Origin: Candidatus Jidaibacter acanthamoeba | Lineage (GTDB): Bacteria > Pseudomonadota > Alphaproteobacteria > Rickettsiales > Midichloriaceae | NCBI RefSeq assembly: GCF_000815465.1 | Contig: NZ_JSWE01000186.1 | Location: 1-52,461 of the forward strand | Direction: 5' to 3' | DNA length: 52,461 bases | Shown here: one piece after another, positions 43,679 through 52,461 of the stretch | Numbering within the stretch: position 1 is the stretch's first letter | How the letters are laid out: each line of letters begins with the position of its first letter | Notes under the pieces: generated by a model | Told to the model about the DNA's origin: nothing | What the model saw: only the letters and a program-made list of their open reading frames with translations | Database searches by the model: none | Translations under genes and position numbers: made by a program

Positions 43679-44848
43679 TTATCTTTCTATACACATAGCA
43701 ACACCCATACCACCACCGATGCAAAGAGTGGCTAAGCCCTTTTTCGCATCTCTTTTATTCATTTCATGGATAAGGGTTACTAAAACTCTTGCGCCTGATG
43801 CACCGATCGGATGACCTAATGCAATTGCTCCTCCGTTCACATTCACTTTAGTCTCATCTAATTTTAAGCTTTTGTTTACACAAATTGCTTGTGCTGCAAA
43901 CGCTTCATTAGCTTCAATGAGATCAAGGTCATCTACTCCCCAACCGCATTTCTCTAATACTTGTTGACATGCAGCTATCGGCCCTGTTCCCATAATGATA
44001 GGGTCCACTCCTGCTTGGGCAAAGTCCTTAATTTTTGCTAGTATTTTTAAGCCTCTTTTTTCTGCTTCTTCTTTGCTCATAAGCATTAAAAGTGCTGCCC
44101 CGTCATTAATACCTGAAGCATTACCGGCAGTTACCGTGCCATCTTTTTTAAATGCCGGCCTAATTCCTGATAAAGCTTCGTAGCTGGCTCCTGCACGAAT
44201 AAATTCATCTTGATCAAAGACTATATCGCCTTTTCTGGAAGGTATAGTAACCGGTACTATTTCATCTTTAAACTTGCCTGCTTTTTGAGCGGCTTCCGCT
44301 TTATTTTGCGAATTAACCGAGAATTTATCCTGATCTTCTCTGCTGATATTAAATTGTTCGGCAATTTTTTCTGCTGTTATACCCATATGCACGTTATTAA
44401 ATGCATCCCATAATCCATCTTTAATCATTAGATCGGTTAGTTCTGCCGACCCCATTTTAGTCCCGTTTCTCATATGCACTGCATGTGGAGCACGGCTCAT
44501 ATTTTCCTGCCCACCGGCAATTACTATTTTGGCTTGCCCGGTTAGGATTGCCTGGTGCCCTAATGCTACTGCCCTTAGGCCTGAACCGCATACTTGATTA
44601 ATTGTGAAGGCAGTTGTCGTATAAGGTAAGCCGCTTCCTATTGAAGCTTGTCTTGCCGGATTTTGTCCTTCACCTGAGGTTAAGATCTGCCCCATTATAA
44701 CTTCGCTCACCTCATTCGGTGCTACTTTAGTATTTTCTAAAGTTTTTTTAATTAATATTTCTGACATCTTATGTGCAGGCATTGAACTTAAGGTTCCGTT
44801 AAAATTCCCTACTGCCGTCCTTAGTGCGCTAACTATTACTACTTCCAT
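43679..44848 (-). CDS. phaA: PhaA, acetyl-CoA acetyltransferase (thiolase)
   Basis: This biosynthetic thiolase joins two acetyl-CoA to acetoacetyl-CoA. Cys87 in [12 protein letters not shown] is the acylated residue. The [12 protein letters not shown] histidine and the second cysteine in [17 protein letters not shown] complete the active site. The 389-residue length is typical of PhaA/AtoB. It leads a two-gene operon with phaB on the minus strand. Its start is divergent from hslU with a 259-base spacer. Together the pair points to C4 storage or redox balancing. Confidence 0.93.
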   Translation of the reverse strand: MEVVIVSALRTAVGNFNGTLSSMPAHKMSEILIKKTLENTKVAPNEVSEVIMGQILTSGEGQNPARQASIGSGLPYTTTAFTINQVCGSGLRAVALGHQAILTGQAKIVIAGGQENMSRAPHAVHMRNGTKMGSAELTDLMIKDGLWDAFNNVHMGITAEKIAEQFNISREDQDKFSVNSQNKAEAAQKAGKFKDEIVPVTIPSRKGDIVFDQDEFIRAGASYEALSGIRPAFKKDGTVTAGNASGINDGAALLMLMSKEEAEKRGLKILAKIKDFAQAGVDPIIMGTGPIAACQQVLEKCGWGVDDLDLIEANEAFAAQAICVNKSLKLDETKVNVNGGAIALGHPIGASGARVLVTLIHEMNKRDAKKGLATLCIGGGMGVAMCIER

Positions 44849-45007
44849 AAAAAAACCTTCTCCTTAAAAATAAAATTTTGATCCCGCCTAAACTAATAAG
44901 TTACATGACTTTGTAACAATTGACAATTATAGTTACTTAATATTCAGCGCAGTAACCAGATAAGAAATAAATTGTTAATCTAATTGCAATCAAAATCAAT
45001 GATTATT

Positions 45008-45036
45008 TTGTGACTAAAAAATTTATAATTTAATAG
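45008..45036 (+). promoter_or_regulatory. Candidate promoter upstream of hslU
   Basis: TTGTGA (45008-45013) and TAATAG (45031-45036) are spaced by 17 bases, about 70 bases before the hslU ATG. The pair resembles a vegetative promoter; I see no clear heat-shock promoter. Confidence 0.35.
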
Positions 45037-45107
45037 TATGGTATACCTTGCTTTCTTTAGAACATTAGTTATTTTAAAATACCTAATTAAATAATTTACG
45101 AAAAAGA

Positions 45108-46427
45108 ATGCATACATTTCTAACGCCTAAAGAAATAATTGCCGAATTAGACAGATTTGTTGTTGGTCAGGATAATGCTAAGCGTGCCGTAGCAATTGCA
45201 CTTAGAAACCGTTGGCGCAGAAAACATGTGCCTGAAGATATTAAAGAGGAGATTGTTCCGCATAACATTTTAATGGTCGGTCCTACTGGAGTCGGTAAAA
45301 CTGAAATTGCAAAAAGACTTGCAAAGCTTACAAGCTCTCCTTTTATTAAGGTAGAAGCTACTAAATTTACCGAAGTCGGCTATGTAGGTAGAGATGTAGA
45401 TTCAATTATTAGAGATTTAATGGATATTTCTATTAATTTAGTACGTGAAAATATGCGCAAAGAAGTTACGGAAAAGGCGACTATTGCAGCGGAAGTTAAG
45501 TTAATTGATGCTATGGTCGGCGAAAGCGCCAGTGAAGAAACAAAGCTAAAATTTTATGAAAAATTCAGAAAAGGTAAAATGGACGGAAGTGAAGTTGAAA
45601 TCAAGGTAGCCGATAATCCGTCAATGAATTTACCGACTTTTGATATACCGGGAATGCCGGGCGGCCAGATGGGAGTGTTAAGTATTGGGGATGTACTGGG
45701 CAAAGCTTTGGGCGGGCAAAAAACTAAAACAGTAAAACTTAATGTTAAGGATGCTTTTGAAGCATTACTCAAGGAAGAGAGCGATAAGTTACTAGATGAA
45801 GAAAAAGTTATTAGAGAATCAATTAGGCTGGTAGAGAATGAAGGGATAGTATTTATTGACGAGATCGATAAAATTGCCTCTCGTAGTGCAAGTCAAGGCC
45901 GTGGAGAAGTTAGCCGTGAAGGGGTACAGCGTGATTTATTACCTCTCCTTGAAGGTACTGTGGTAACTACAAAATACGGCTCGGTAAAAACCGATCATAT
46001 TTTATTTATAGCATCGGGCGCATTCCATTTAGCTAAACCTTCGGATTTACTTCCTGAACTTCAGGGCAGGCTACCGATTAGAGTGGAACTTAACCCTCTT
46101 ACCGAAGAAGATATGGTTAAGATATTGAAAGATCCTGCTCATAGCTTACCGAAGCAATATACCGCATTGCTTGCAGTGGAAAATGTTGAGTTGGAGTTCA
46201 GTGAAGACGGTTTGAGGGAAATAGCGAAAGTAGCTACTGAAATTAACCAGGAAGTAGAAAATATCGGAGCTAGACGACTACATACCATTATGGAAAAACT
46301 TTTAGAAGGTGTAAGTTTCTCGGCAACTGAAACTCCTTATGCTAAGGTGACGGTTAATCGTGATTATGTAGTTGATAACCTTACCTCTTTAACCAAAACC
46401 CATGATTTAAGTAAATTTATACTTTAG
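45108..46427 (+). CDS. hslU: HslU, ATPase of the HslUV protease
   Basis: HslU is the AAA+ unfoldase of the HslVU (ClpQY) protease. Walker [10 protein letters not shown] is at 58-66 and Walker [13 protein letters not shown] near 245-256. The pore motif GYVGRD is intact, as are sensor and arginine-finger regions ([29 protein letters not shown]). The intermediate domain spans residues about 110-235 and the length is 439. The proteolytic subunit hslV usually lies directly upstream; here the 259 bases upstream have no open frame for it, so hslV must be elsewhere or lost. plsY follows after 6 bases. Confidence 0.95.
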   Translation: MHTFLTPKEIIAELDRFVVGQDNAKRAVAIALRNRWRRKHVPEDIKEEIVPHNILMVGPTGVGKTEIAKRLAKLTSSPFIKVEATKFTEVGYVGRDVDSIIRDLMDISINLVRENMRKEVTEKATIAAEVKLIDAMVGESASEETKLKFYEKFRKGKMDGSEVEIKVADNPSMNLPTFDIPGMPGGQMGVLSIGDVLGKALGGQKTKTVKLNVKDAFEALLKEESDKLLDEEKVIRESIRLVENEGIVFIDEIDKIASRSASQGRGEVSREGVQRDLLPLLEGTVVTTKYGSVKTDHILFIASGAFHLAKPSDLLPELQGRLPIRVELNPLTEEDMVKILKDPAHSLPKQYTALLAVENVELEFSEDGLREIAKVATEINQEVENIGARRLHTIMEKLLEGVSFSATETPYAKVTVNRDYVVDNLTSLTKTHDLSKFIL

Positions 46428-46433
46428 AAAAAT

Positions 46434-47015
46434 ATGTTTGAATTTATAATAGTTGCTTTTATTTCTTACTTTATGGGATCTATACCTTTTGGGTTAATAC
46501 TTTCCGAATTACTGGGTCATGGCGATTTAAGAAAAAGCGGATCAGGTAATATAGGAGCAACTAATGCCATGCGCGTCGGCGGAAAAAAGTTAGGAATACT
46601 TACTTTAATTTTAGATGCACTTAAAGGCGTTATACCAATAATAATCTTTCTGTTTTTAAATTTTAGCGACACGCTGATTGCATTATGCGGAGTGGCAGTA
46701 GTATTAGGCCATGTATTCCCTGTTTGGTTAAAATTTAAAGGGGGTAAAGGGGTCGCCACTGCTGTTGCAGTACTTCTTGTTTCAGTACCCTATGTCGGAT
46801 TAGTGTTTGTATTTTCATGGCTTTTAGTTTTTGCTTTGAGTAGAACGGTTTCCCTGGCATCTTTATGTGCAGTACTTTGTTCGACTATTACAGCTTTCTG
46901 GTTTGCTACTCCTTATTTTATTATGAGCCTAGTGCTCTGCATACTTATCTTCTATAGGCATAAGGAGAATATAAAACGGATATTAAACGGTACGGAACTA
47001 AAGTTTAAAAAATAA
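46434..47015 (+). CDS. plsY: PlsY, acyl-phosphate:glycerol-3-phosphate acyltransferase
   Basis: PlsY puts the first acyl chain on glycerol 3-phosphate, using acyl-phosphate from PlsX, and starts phospholipid synthesis at the inner membrane. The three cytoplasmic motifs are present: SGNIGATNAMRVGGKKLG, KFKGGKGVATA, and the late HKENIKRILNGTELK. Five hydrophobic segments and a length of 193 match the family. It is 6 bases after hslU. plsX is not in the window. A convergent DUF2269 gene lies 123 bases downstream, with no clear terminator in between. Confidence 0.95.
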   Translation: MFEFIIVAFISYFMGSIPFGLILSELLGHGDLRKSGSGNIGATNAMRVGGKKLGILTLILDALKGVIPIIIFLFLNFSDTLIALCGVAVVLGHVFPVWLKFKGGKGVATAVAVLLVSVPYVGLVFVFSWLLVFALSRTVSLASLCAVLCSTITAFWFATPYFIMSLVLCILIFYRHKENIKRILNGTELKFKK

Positions 47016-47138
47016 AGGCTTAGTTTTTAGAAATCATTACCAATAAAATTAATAAATTCTATTGCATGCTTAACAAGGCTCCTACGTTTCTTATTCTGGC
47101 TATTGTTTTTATCGCTGTAACCAGATCTTTTTAGGTTC

Positions 47139-47612
47139 TTATAGAGCCGGTTTGAACACCATTAAAAAAAAGATAATAACAAGACTTATAAATGCCGGCC
47201 AACCTAAGCTGAACCAAATATAAAAAAGTTTATAATATTTATCGGGTATAGGTAGGTTATTTCTCATGCTGTTATTAATTATTTTATATAATTGAATTTG
47301 TATCCATACTACCGGCAGCCAGCATAACCCGGCAATAATATATAGTATATAAGTAATAACTAACCACGTTTCTAAAAAATTATATCCAAGCATATGAAGT
47401 AATATAAACCCTGAAACGGGCTGGATAACAACCGCAGGGGTAGTAAATAAAAAATCTGCAATAACCGTAGATTTAGCGGCAAATAATTTAACGCTAATGT
47501 TATCGGATAGGTTAGACCACCACATAAAAAAAGCAATGCCGATGCCTGTGCCGAATAAAATTGTCGAGCTTATTATATGAATAGTTTTTATAACCAAATA
47601 CCATTCCATCAT
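47139..47612 (-). CDS. DUF2269-like integral membrane protein
   Basis: The 157-residue protein has four hydrophobic segments (residues about 6-26, 48-70, 80-105 and 130-152). The pattern KTIHIISSTILFGTGIGIAFFMWWSN and the short loops fit the DUF2269 family, whose function is unknown. Its ATG overlaps the stop of the upstream gene (ATGA at 47612), so the two products are translated together and probably act together at the inner membrane. In other bacteria DUF2269 genes often accompany the same type of Rossmann/DoxX fusion, which supports a functional pair. Confidence 0.72.
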   Translation of the reverse strand: MMEWYLVIKTIHIISSTILFGTGIGIAFFMWWSNLSDNISVKLFAAKSTVIADFLFTTPAVVIQPVSGFILLHMLGYNFLETWLVITYILYIIAGLCWLPVVWIQIQLYKIINNSMRNNLPIPDKYYKLFYIWFSLGWPAFISLVIIFFLMVFKPAL

Positions 47613-48898
47613 TTATCTCGCTCAATAGCTATCATGACTAATGTTATAAGTAATATTGGTATATTTTTCATAAGCGCTCCCAGAGGATCAAACCATAAGG
47701 TGTTCTCGAGCACGGTTAGAGTTACGGTATAAACAAAGATTAAAATTAGTTGTAATAACCCGACCTGAGTTACTTTGTATCTTAACATTAAACATAGACC
47801 GAATATCATATCAACAAAGCAACCGAGCGGAAGTAAAATATTTATAAAACTTGGTTTTATATTTAAGCTAAGCATCAAATTATATGCCTTTTCCGGGGCT
47901 ACCGCTAAACTGATCATCCCGGACATAAACCAGAAAACACCTAAAATAAAGCATATACAGGGTTTTAAAAAATAAAGCCTTGCATGCCATAAAGATTGTA
48001 CGGTAAGCGGTTCCGTCGCAAGTGCAATCTTAAAACTTTTAGGGGTAATCTCGGTTTCACGGATAAATTCTTCCGCACTTGCCGTATTACCATGCTCCAT
48101 CATATGATATGAAGTACTGTTAAGCGGGGCTATATTTAAAATATCACCGATTTTACAGAAAAGGCGAATTATCGGTTTAGGGATCTGTACTGCTTTAGTA
48201 GGTTTAAGTCCTAACCAACTTCTGAAGCTAAAGAGTATTTCTTTTACGGTTAGCTGTTCTAATCCCGCGACCTTAATTACTTTTTGAGTCGGTTTATCTT
48301 TGTTAATAAAATATGCTATACTGTCGGTCAAATCGTCCATATGAACCGGTTGAAATTTTTGCATGCCGTCGCCGACCAGGGGAATTACCGGCAATACGGA
48401 CAATGCCCTAAGCAATGATGTGCCGCCGAAACTACCTGAAGCATAAAGTAGAGAAGGCTTAAGTATTACCCAATCAATCTCCTTAAAACTTTGCAAATAT
48501 AAGTCCGCTTCTCTTTTACTTGCAGAATATTCCGTAAACTTTTCATCATCAATGCCCAGGGCTGAAATATGAATGATTTTTTTTATTCCTGCAAGCTTAG
48601 CCCCTTCAAATAAAGCTATTGTCCCTTTCGCATGGATATCATGAATATTATCTCCGGCTTTACTCTGTAAGATCCCTACTGCATTTATTATAACATCCAT
48701 ACCTGTTAATCTTTCACCCCACACTGCAGGATTATGATCGGTATTAAAATTACAGTAAACTATTTTGCAGTTAGGGAACTTTAGTCTCGTTCTTTCTACA
48801 TCCCTTACCGCACAAACTATTTCGTGACCTAAACTTATTAGCTTAGCGGTTATATAAGCACCAATGAACCCATTTGCTCCGGTTATTAAAATTTTCAT
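47609..48898 (-). CDS. NAD(P)-binding Rossmann protein fused to a DoxX-like membrane domain
   Basis: The N-terminal 290 residues form an atypical short-chain dehydrogenase/NmrA-type domain. The cofactor loop TGANGFIG is at 6-13, NAVGI at 74-78, and a KPSLLYASGSFG segment follows; the canonical YxxxK is replaced by a weak YSASK. The C-terminal 125 residues have four membrane segments (FLKPCICFILGVFWFMSGMI, LLPLGCFVDMIFGLCLM, then two more) like the DoxX family. Relatives are linked to ubiquinone-binding or complex I-assembly type epimerases, but the exact function is unknown. The 429-residue protein is co-translated with the downstream DUF2269 gene. Confidence 0.78.
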   Translation of the reverse strand: MKILITGANGFIGAYITAKLISLGHEIVCAVRDVERTRLKFPNCKIVYCNFNTDHNPAVWGERLTGMDVIINAVGILQSKAGDNIHDIHAKGTIALFEGAKLAGIKKIIHISALGIDDEKFTEYSASKREADLYLQSFKEIDWVILKPSLLYASGSFGGTSLLRALSVLPVIPLVGDGMQKFQPVHMDDLTDSIAYFINKDKPTQKVIKVAGLEQLTVKEILFSFRSWLGLKPTKAVQIPKPIIRLFCKIGDILNIAPLNSTSYHMMEHGNTASAEEFIRETEITPKSFKIALATEPLTVQSLWHARLYFLKPCICFILGVFWFMSGMISLAVAPEKAYNLMLSLNIKPSFINILLPLGCFVDMIFGLCLMLRYKVTQVGLLQLILIFVYTVTLTVLENTLWFDPLGALMKNIPILLITLVMIAIERDK

Positions 48899-49018
48899 TT
48901 AATTTGTAGTTTTTTAATATTTTTTCATCTTATTTATATAGATGAGAGTGTCAACCTATTGCTTTTTCGGGGTGGGGCACTTTCCTAATATTTTAGTATA
49001 TTAATTCTTTCTGTCTGA

Positions 49019-49046
49019 TTGCAATATTTATGAAAATGTTTATCTT
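49019..49046 (+). promoter_or_regulatory. Candidate promoter of gatA
   Basis: TTGCAA (49019-49024) and TATCTT (49041-49046), with a 16-base spacer, lie about 30 bases before the gatA ATG. It uses the same TTGCAA hexamer as the M23 promoter at 40384. Confidence 0.4.
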
Positions 49047-49075
49047 ATGTTCTAAACAATAATCCTGCTGATTTT

Positions 49076-50536
49076 ATGACCGAGCTTACGAATCTGACTA
49101 TTTCCGAAGCGAAAAAGCTTCTTGCCTACAAAGAAATTACTGCGGTTGAACTAACCGAAGCACATTTGAAAAACGCTGAACACTCGAAGCTTAATGCTTT
49201 TACGGTGCTTACTCATGAAATAGCTCTTGCTCAGGCAAAAATTTCCGATTCAAAAATTCAAAGTAACAGCGGCGGGATAATAGAAGGTATACCTGTCGGG
49301 GTTAAGGATTTGTTTTGTACTAAAGGAGTTTTATCTACTTCCTGTTCACATATTTTAGACGGTTTTAAGCCTGAATATGAATCCAGTGTTACTACTAATT
49401 TGTTTAGTAATGGCGGGATCATGATCGGCAAGACCAATATGGATGAACTTGCCATGGGTTCTTCCAACACCACCAGCTATTACGGCAATGTAATCAACCC
49501 GTGGAAAAGAAAAGACGATGATACCGATCTGGTACCCGGGGGCTCTTCGGGCGGTTCTTCAGCGGCTATTGCCGCTAAGCTTTGTATGGGAGCTTTAGGG
49601 AGTGATACAGGCGGTTCCATCAGACAGCCTTCGGCATTTTGCGGGATTGTCGGGATTAAGCCAACTTACGGCAGATGTTCAAGATGGGGAATGATTGCAT
49701 TTGCAAGCTCGCTCGATCAAGCGGGCGTATTCGCAAGGACGGTTGAGGATTCAGCTCTCATGCTGCAAAGCATCTGCGGTTATGATAAAAAAGATTCAAC
49801 TTCAATGAACATGCCCGTTCCAGACTTTAAGCTTGCTCTGGGGCAAAGCATCAAAGGTTTGAAGGTAGGGATTCCGAAGGAATATCGGGTAGAAGGCACT
49901 CATCCTGATGTGACTAAAATTTGGGAGCAGGGGATCGAGTGGTTAAAGTCTGCAGGAGCTGAAATAGTTGAAATTACATTACCGAATACCAAATATGCAC
50001 TTGCTACTTACTATATTATCGCCCCTGCTGAAACTTCCTCAAACTTATCACGTTTTGACGGCGTAAGATACGGATTAAGAGTATTACCGCAAAAAGGGAC
50101 GCTTGACGATATGTATAAAGAAACACGTGCAACAGGCTTCGGGAGAGAAGTTAAGCGTCGTATTATGATCGGTACCTATGTTCTTTCGGCAGGTTACTAT
50201 GATGCGTATTATCTCAAAGCTCAAAAGGTAAGGAGATTGATCGCGAATGACTTTCAAGAGGCATTCGGCAAAGTTGATGTAATACTGACGCCGACTGCAC
50301 CTTCTACAGCCTTTGCAATAGGGGAAATTAAGCAGGATCCGATTACCATGTATTTAAATGATGTGTTTACCATTCCGGCAAGTTTGGCAGGTCTTCCGGG
50401 TATTTCCGTACCGGCAGGCTTAGGTTCCGACGGGTTGCCGCTTGGTTTGCAGCTGATCGGAAAATCTTATGATGAGGAAACTGTGTTTAAAGTTGCTGAT
50501 ATTATTGAGAAATGTGCTAACTTTAAGGGGATTTGA
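49076..50536 (+). CDS. gatA: GatA, Glu-tRNA(Gln)/Asp-tRNA(Asn) amidotransferase subunit A
   Basis: GatA is the amidase that releases ammonia from glutamine so that the GatCAB complex can convert mischarged Glu-tRNA(Gln) or Asp-tRNA(Asn). The amidase-signature triad is Lys77 (VGVKDLF), cis-Ser157 (PGGSSGG) and Ser181 (DTGGSIRQP). The length of 486 matches family norms. gatC and gatB often adjoin gatA; here the upstream spacer of 177 bases is too small for both and shows no gatC, and fumC follows. The complex is expected because related bacteria lack GlnRS or AsnRS, but its other genes are outside the window. Confidence 0.95.
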   Translation: MTELTNLTISEAKKLLAYKEITAVELTEAHLKNAEHSKLNAFTVLTHEIALAQAKISDSKIQSNSGGIIEGIPVGVKDLFCTKGVLSTSCSHILDGFKPEYESSVTTNLFSNGGIMIGKTNMDELAMGSSNTTSYYGNVINPWKRKDDDTDLVPGGSSGGSSAAIAAKLCMGALGSDTGGSIRQPSAFCGIVGIKPTYGRCSRWGMIAFASSLDQAGVFARTVEDSALMLQSICGYDKKDSTSMNMPVPDFKLALGQSIKGLKVGIPKEYRVEGTHPDVTKIWEQGIEWLKSAGAEIVEITLPNTKYALATYYIIAPAETSSNLSRFDGVRYGLRVLPQKGTLDDMYKETRATGFGREVKRRIMIGTYVLSAGYYDAYYLKAQKVRRLIANDFQEAFGKVDVILTPTAPSTAFAIGEIKQDPITMYLNDVFTIPASLAGLPGISVPAGLGSDGLPLGLQLIGKSYDEETVFKVADIIEKCANFKGI

Positions 50537-50566
50537 AATATTTAATTAATAATTAAGAGAGGGTAT

Positions 50567-51964
50567 ATGGAGAATAATGTCCAGTCTAATATCAGACTAG
50601 AAACTGATACATTCGGTGAAATAGCCGTACCGGCTGATAAATATTGGGGAGCACAAACCGAGCGGTCATTCGGAAACTTCAAGATCGGTGAAGAAAGAAT
50701 GCCTAAGCCTTTAATAAAAGCTTTGGCGGTAATTAAGAAATGTGCCGCAGCGGTAAACTATGAGATGCAATTACTGGATAAAAAAATTGCAGATACGATT
50801 TGTGCAGCTGCCAATGAAGTAATAGAGGGTAACCTTGAAGATAATTTTCCGCTTGTAGTTTGGCAAACCGGATCTGGTACTCAAACCAATATGAACATGA
50901 ATGAGGTTATCTCCAACCGCGCGATCGAGATGCTGGGCGGAAATATGGGTTCTAAAAAACCCGTACACCCTAATGATCATGTGAATATGGGACAATCATC
51001 CAATGATACTTATCCTACCGCAATGCATATCGCCGCAGTCTGTGAAATAAATGAAAAATTAATTCCGGCTCTTAATTATATTCATCAAGCTTTAGATAAA
51101 AAAGCTAATGAGTTTGAAAATATTATTAAAATCGGCAGGACGCACTTACAAGATGCAACTCCCATGACATTAGGTCAGGAATTTTCAGGATATACTACCC
51201 AAATTTCCTATGGGATTGAAAGAGTAAAAGCAACCTTACCTAGGCTTTCCTTACTTGCTCAAGGCGGGACTGCGGTCGGAACCGGCTTAAATGCAAGCCC
51301 GGGATTTGCAGAAAAGATAGCCGATAAAATTTCTACCGAAACAGGATATAAATTTCAAACGGCACCAAACAAATTTGAAGCATTAGCATCTAATGATGCT
51401 TTGGTTGAAGCAAGCGGCGCTCTCAATGTGCTTGCCGCAAGCTTAATGAAGATAGCAAATGATATTAGGCTATTGGGCTCAGGCCCCAGGTCAGGTTTGG
51501 GTGAACTGATGTTACCTGAGAATGAACCGGGTTCCTCTATTATGCCGGGTAAGGTAAACCCTACCCAATGTGAAGCTCTAACAATGGTATGTACCCAAGT
51601 GATGGGCAATCATGTCACTATAACCGTAGCAGGTTCAAACGGCCATTTTGAACTTAATGTTTTTAAACCGGTGATAATTTATAATTTCCTCCAATCGCTA
51701 AGGTTGTTATCCGATTCTATGGTAAGTTTTGTTGATCACTGTATTTCAGGAATTACCGCAAATGAGGTAAGGATTCAAAAACTTATGCAGGATTCTCTAA
51801 TGCTGGTTACTGCTTTAAACCCGCATATCGGTTATGACAATGCGGCAAAAATTGCTAAAAATGCGCACAAAAAAGGCTTAACACTCAAACAATCAGCTTT
51901 GGAACTTGGTTTGCTTTCCGAAGAACAGTTTGATATGTGGGTCAAACCTGAGCAGATGATTTAA
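50567..51964 (+). CDS. fumC: FumC, class II fumarate hydratase
   Basis: FumC is the iron-independent TCA enzyme that hydrates fumarate to malate. The superfamily signature [11 protein letters not shown] is at 322-332. [19 protein letters not shown] and [20 protein letters not shown] complete the active site from three subunits of the tetramer. The length of 465 is normal. AGAGAGGG lies just before the ATG, one of the best ribosome binding sites in the window. It follows gatA by 30 bases. Aspartase and argininosuccinate lyase are relatives, but the motifs here are those of FumC. Confidence 0.96.
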   Translation: MENNVQSNIRLETDTFGEIAVPADKYWGAQTERSFGNFKIGEERMPKPLIKALAVIKKCAAAVNYEMQLLDKKIADTICAAANEVIEGNLEDNFPLVVWQTGSGTQTNMNMNEVISNRAIEMLGGNMGSKKPVHPNDHVNMGQSSNDTYPTAMHIAAVCEINEKLIPALNYIHQALDKKANEFENIIKIGRTHLQDATPMTLGQEFSGYTTQISYGIERVKATLPRLSLLAQGGTAVGTGLNASPGFAEKIADKISTETGYKFQTAPNKFEALASNDALVEASGALNVLAASLMKIANDIRLLGSGPRSGLGELMLPENEPGSSIMPGKVNPTQCEALTMVCTQVMGNHVTITVAGSNGHFELNVFKPVIIYNFLQSLRLLSDSMVSFVDHCISGITANEVRIQKLMQDSLMLVTALNPHIGYDNAAKIAKNAHKKGLTLKQSALELGLLSEEQFDMWVKPEQMI

Positions 51965-51992
51965 TGCATTTCTGATTTTAGCTCTTAGAAAG

Positions 51993-52029
51993 GGTATTAC
52001 AAAATAATAATAATTTATCTTGTAATACC
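51993..52029. repeat. 10-bp inverted repeat after fumC
   Basis: GGTATTACAA and TTGTAATACC pair perfectly around a 17-base AT-only-rich loop, 29 bases after the fumC stop. No T-run follows on the plus strand, so it may protect the mRNA 3' end rather than terminate. Confidence 0.5.
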
Positions 52030-52360
52030 AGTACAGTACAATAAGCTCTTCCTGGTAATTTTTATTATAATGCTTTTTTAGTAAACTCAAAAAGCTTACC
52101 TTTATGAGTGGAGAGATTACTGTAATGAATTTAAGCTTTACAATGCTTTAAAGTTAGCGCAAATATTGAGATACTTTGTATTTGCCCTCAGTTTCAGTCG
52201 AGTTGAAAACCATTTGAACTTAAATTAGTTTCAAAGTTATAAAGGTTATATTGTAAAATCTTTAAAAGACTTTATTAATAGTATTTCATAATTTTTTAAA
52301 TACAAGTAAATATAACTATTGATATTATACCTGTACTATCATATAGTAACTCATGTTTTT

Positions 52361-52460
52361 AATATTAATGAAACACATATTTAATTATTTTAATGTATAA
52401 TAAGCATTTTAATATTAATGAAACACATATTTAATTATTTTAATGTATAATAAGCATTTT
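52361..52460. repeat. Tandem repeat, 50-bp unit, two exact copies
   Basis: Bases 52361-52410 and 52411-52460 are identical, each starting AATATTAATGAAACACATAT and ending AAGCATTTT; a partial TTTT precedes the first copy. The second copy runs to the last base of the window, so more copies may follow. The unit has no long open frame. Confidence 0.95.
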
Positions 52461-52461
52461 A

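Larger units (their letters stand above)
51965..52461. other. 497-base non-coding region at the window end
   Basis: Beyond fumC I see no convincing open frame, tRNA or rRNA on either strand. The region is strongly AT-rich. It holds the 10-bp inverted repeat at 51993-52029 and, at its end, the 50-bp tandem repeat that runs into the window edge. Confidence 0.6.

Noticed and set aside
51893-52090. 65-codon minus-strand frame overlapping the end of fumC
   Set aside because: Mostly antisense to fumC and AT-rich spacer, with a Tyr/Asn-rich product typical of random AT-rich sequence.
1-52461. CRISPR array, rRNA, tRNA or insertion sequence
   Set aside because: I found no regularly spaced repeats, no cloverleaf or rRNA-like stretch and no transposase frame on either strand.

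Overview
The window is AT-rich, densely coding bacterial chromosome. The gene set points to a flagellated member of the Rickettsiales, most plausibly Midichloriaceae (the Midichloria/Jidaibacter group). The evidence is a DUF3576 lipoprotein, a membrane coiled-coil gene next to hemY, a two-subunit-type GlyS, a SlyB-like glycine-zipper lipoprotein, FlhA with flagellin, FliD and FliS, and a FixH of cbb3 oxidase assembly. A lineage with both flagella and a cbb3 oxidase fits Midichloriaceae. Placement rests on gene content only; there is no rRNA or tRNA gene here.

Layout. 1-3.8 kb (minus): two unrecognised proteins, a TonB/TolA-like protein, FtsW and an alpha/beta-hydrolase. 4.1-6.6 kb (plus): MraY and MurD. 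6.8-11.0 kb (minus): a frameshifted lipoprotein gene, a SlyB-like lipoprotein, a C-terminally short GlyS, FolP and FolK. 11.0-16.0 kb (minus): the flagellar filament cluster fliS, fliD and an 804-residue flagellin with its own terminator. 16.2-17.9 kb: FixH, then a scrambled, frameshifted second flagellin. 18.1-20.7 kb: a polar amino-acid ABC transporter divergent from ArgR, with a candidate ARG box between them. 20.7-27.1 kb: RsmA, IlvE, LptD, SurA, CysS. 27.1-31.2 kb (minus): PriA and FlhA. 31.4-35.7 kb (plus): a BepA-like metalloprotease, a DsbA-like oxidoreductase, a membrane coiled-coil protein and HemY. 35.7-40.2 kb: TpiA, the DUF3576 lipoprotein, a 709-residue protein with a SopB/IpgD-type CX5R phosphatase signature, and Fmt. 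40.4-42.8 kb: two LytM/M23 proteins, one with an intact catalytic site and one without. 42.9-44.8 kb: PhaB and PhaA. 45.1-47.0 kb: HslU and PlsY. 47.1-48.9 kb: a DUF2269 protein and a Rossmann/DoxX-like fusion. 49.1-52.0 kb: GatA and FumC, then about 500 non-coding bases ending in a 50-bp tandem repeat that runs off the window.

Most genes are housekeeping: envelope building (MraY, MurD, FtsW, LytM pair, LptD, SurA, BepA, PlsY), translation (GlyS, CysS, GatA, Fmt, RsmA), folate, PHB-type C4 metabolism and central carbon. The accessory signals are the candidate lipid-phosphatase effector, the mosaic flagellin beside the intact one, the lipoprotein gene broken at an A8 tract, and the GlyS that lacks its usual C-terminal domain. 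Five non-coding stem-loops with unusually large loops (17-19 nt) recur between genes; two are followed by T-tracts and one of these covers a ribosome binding site.
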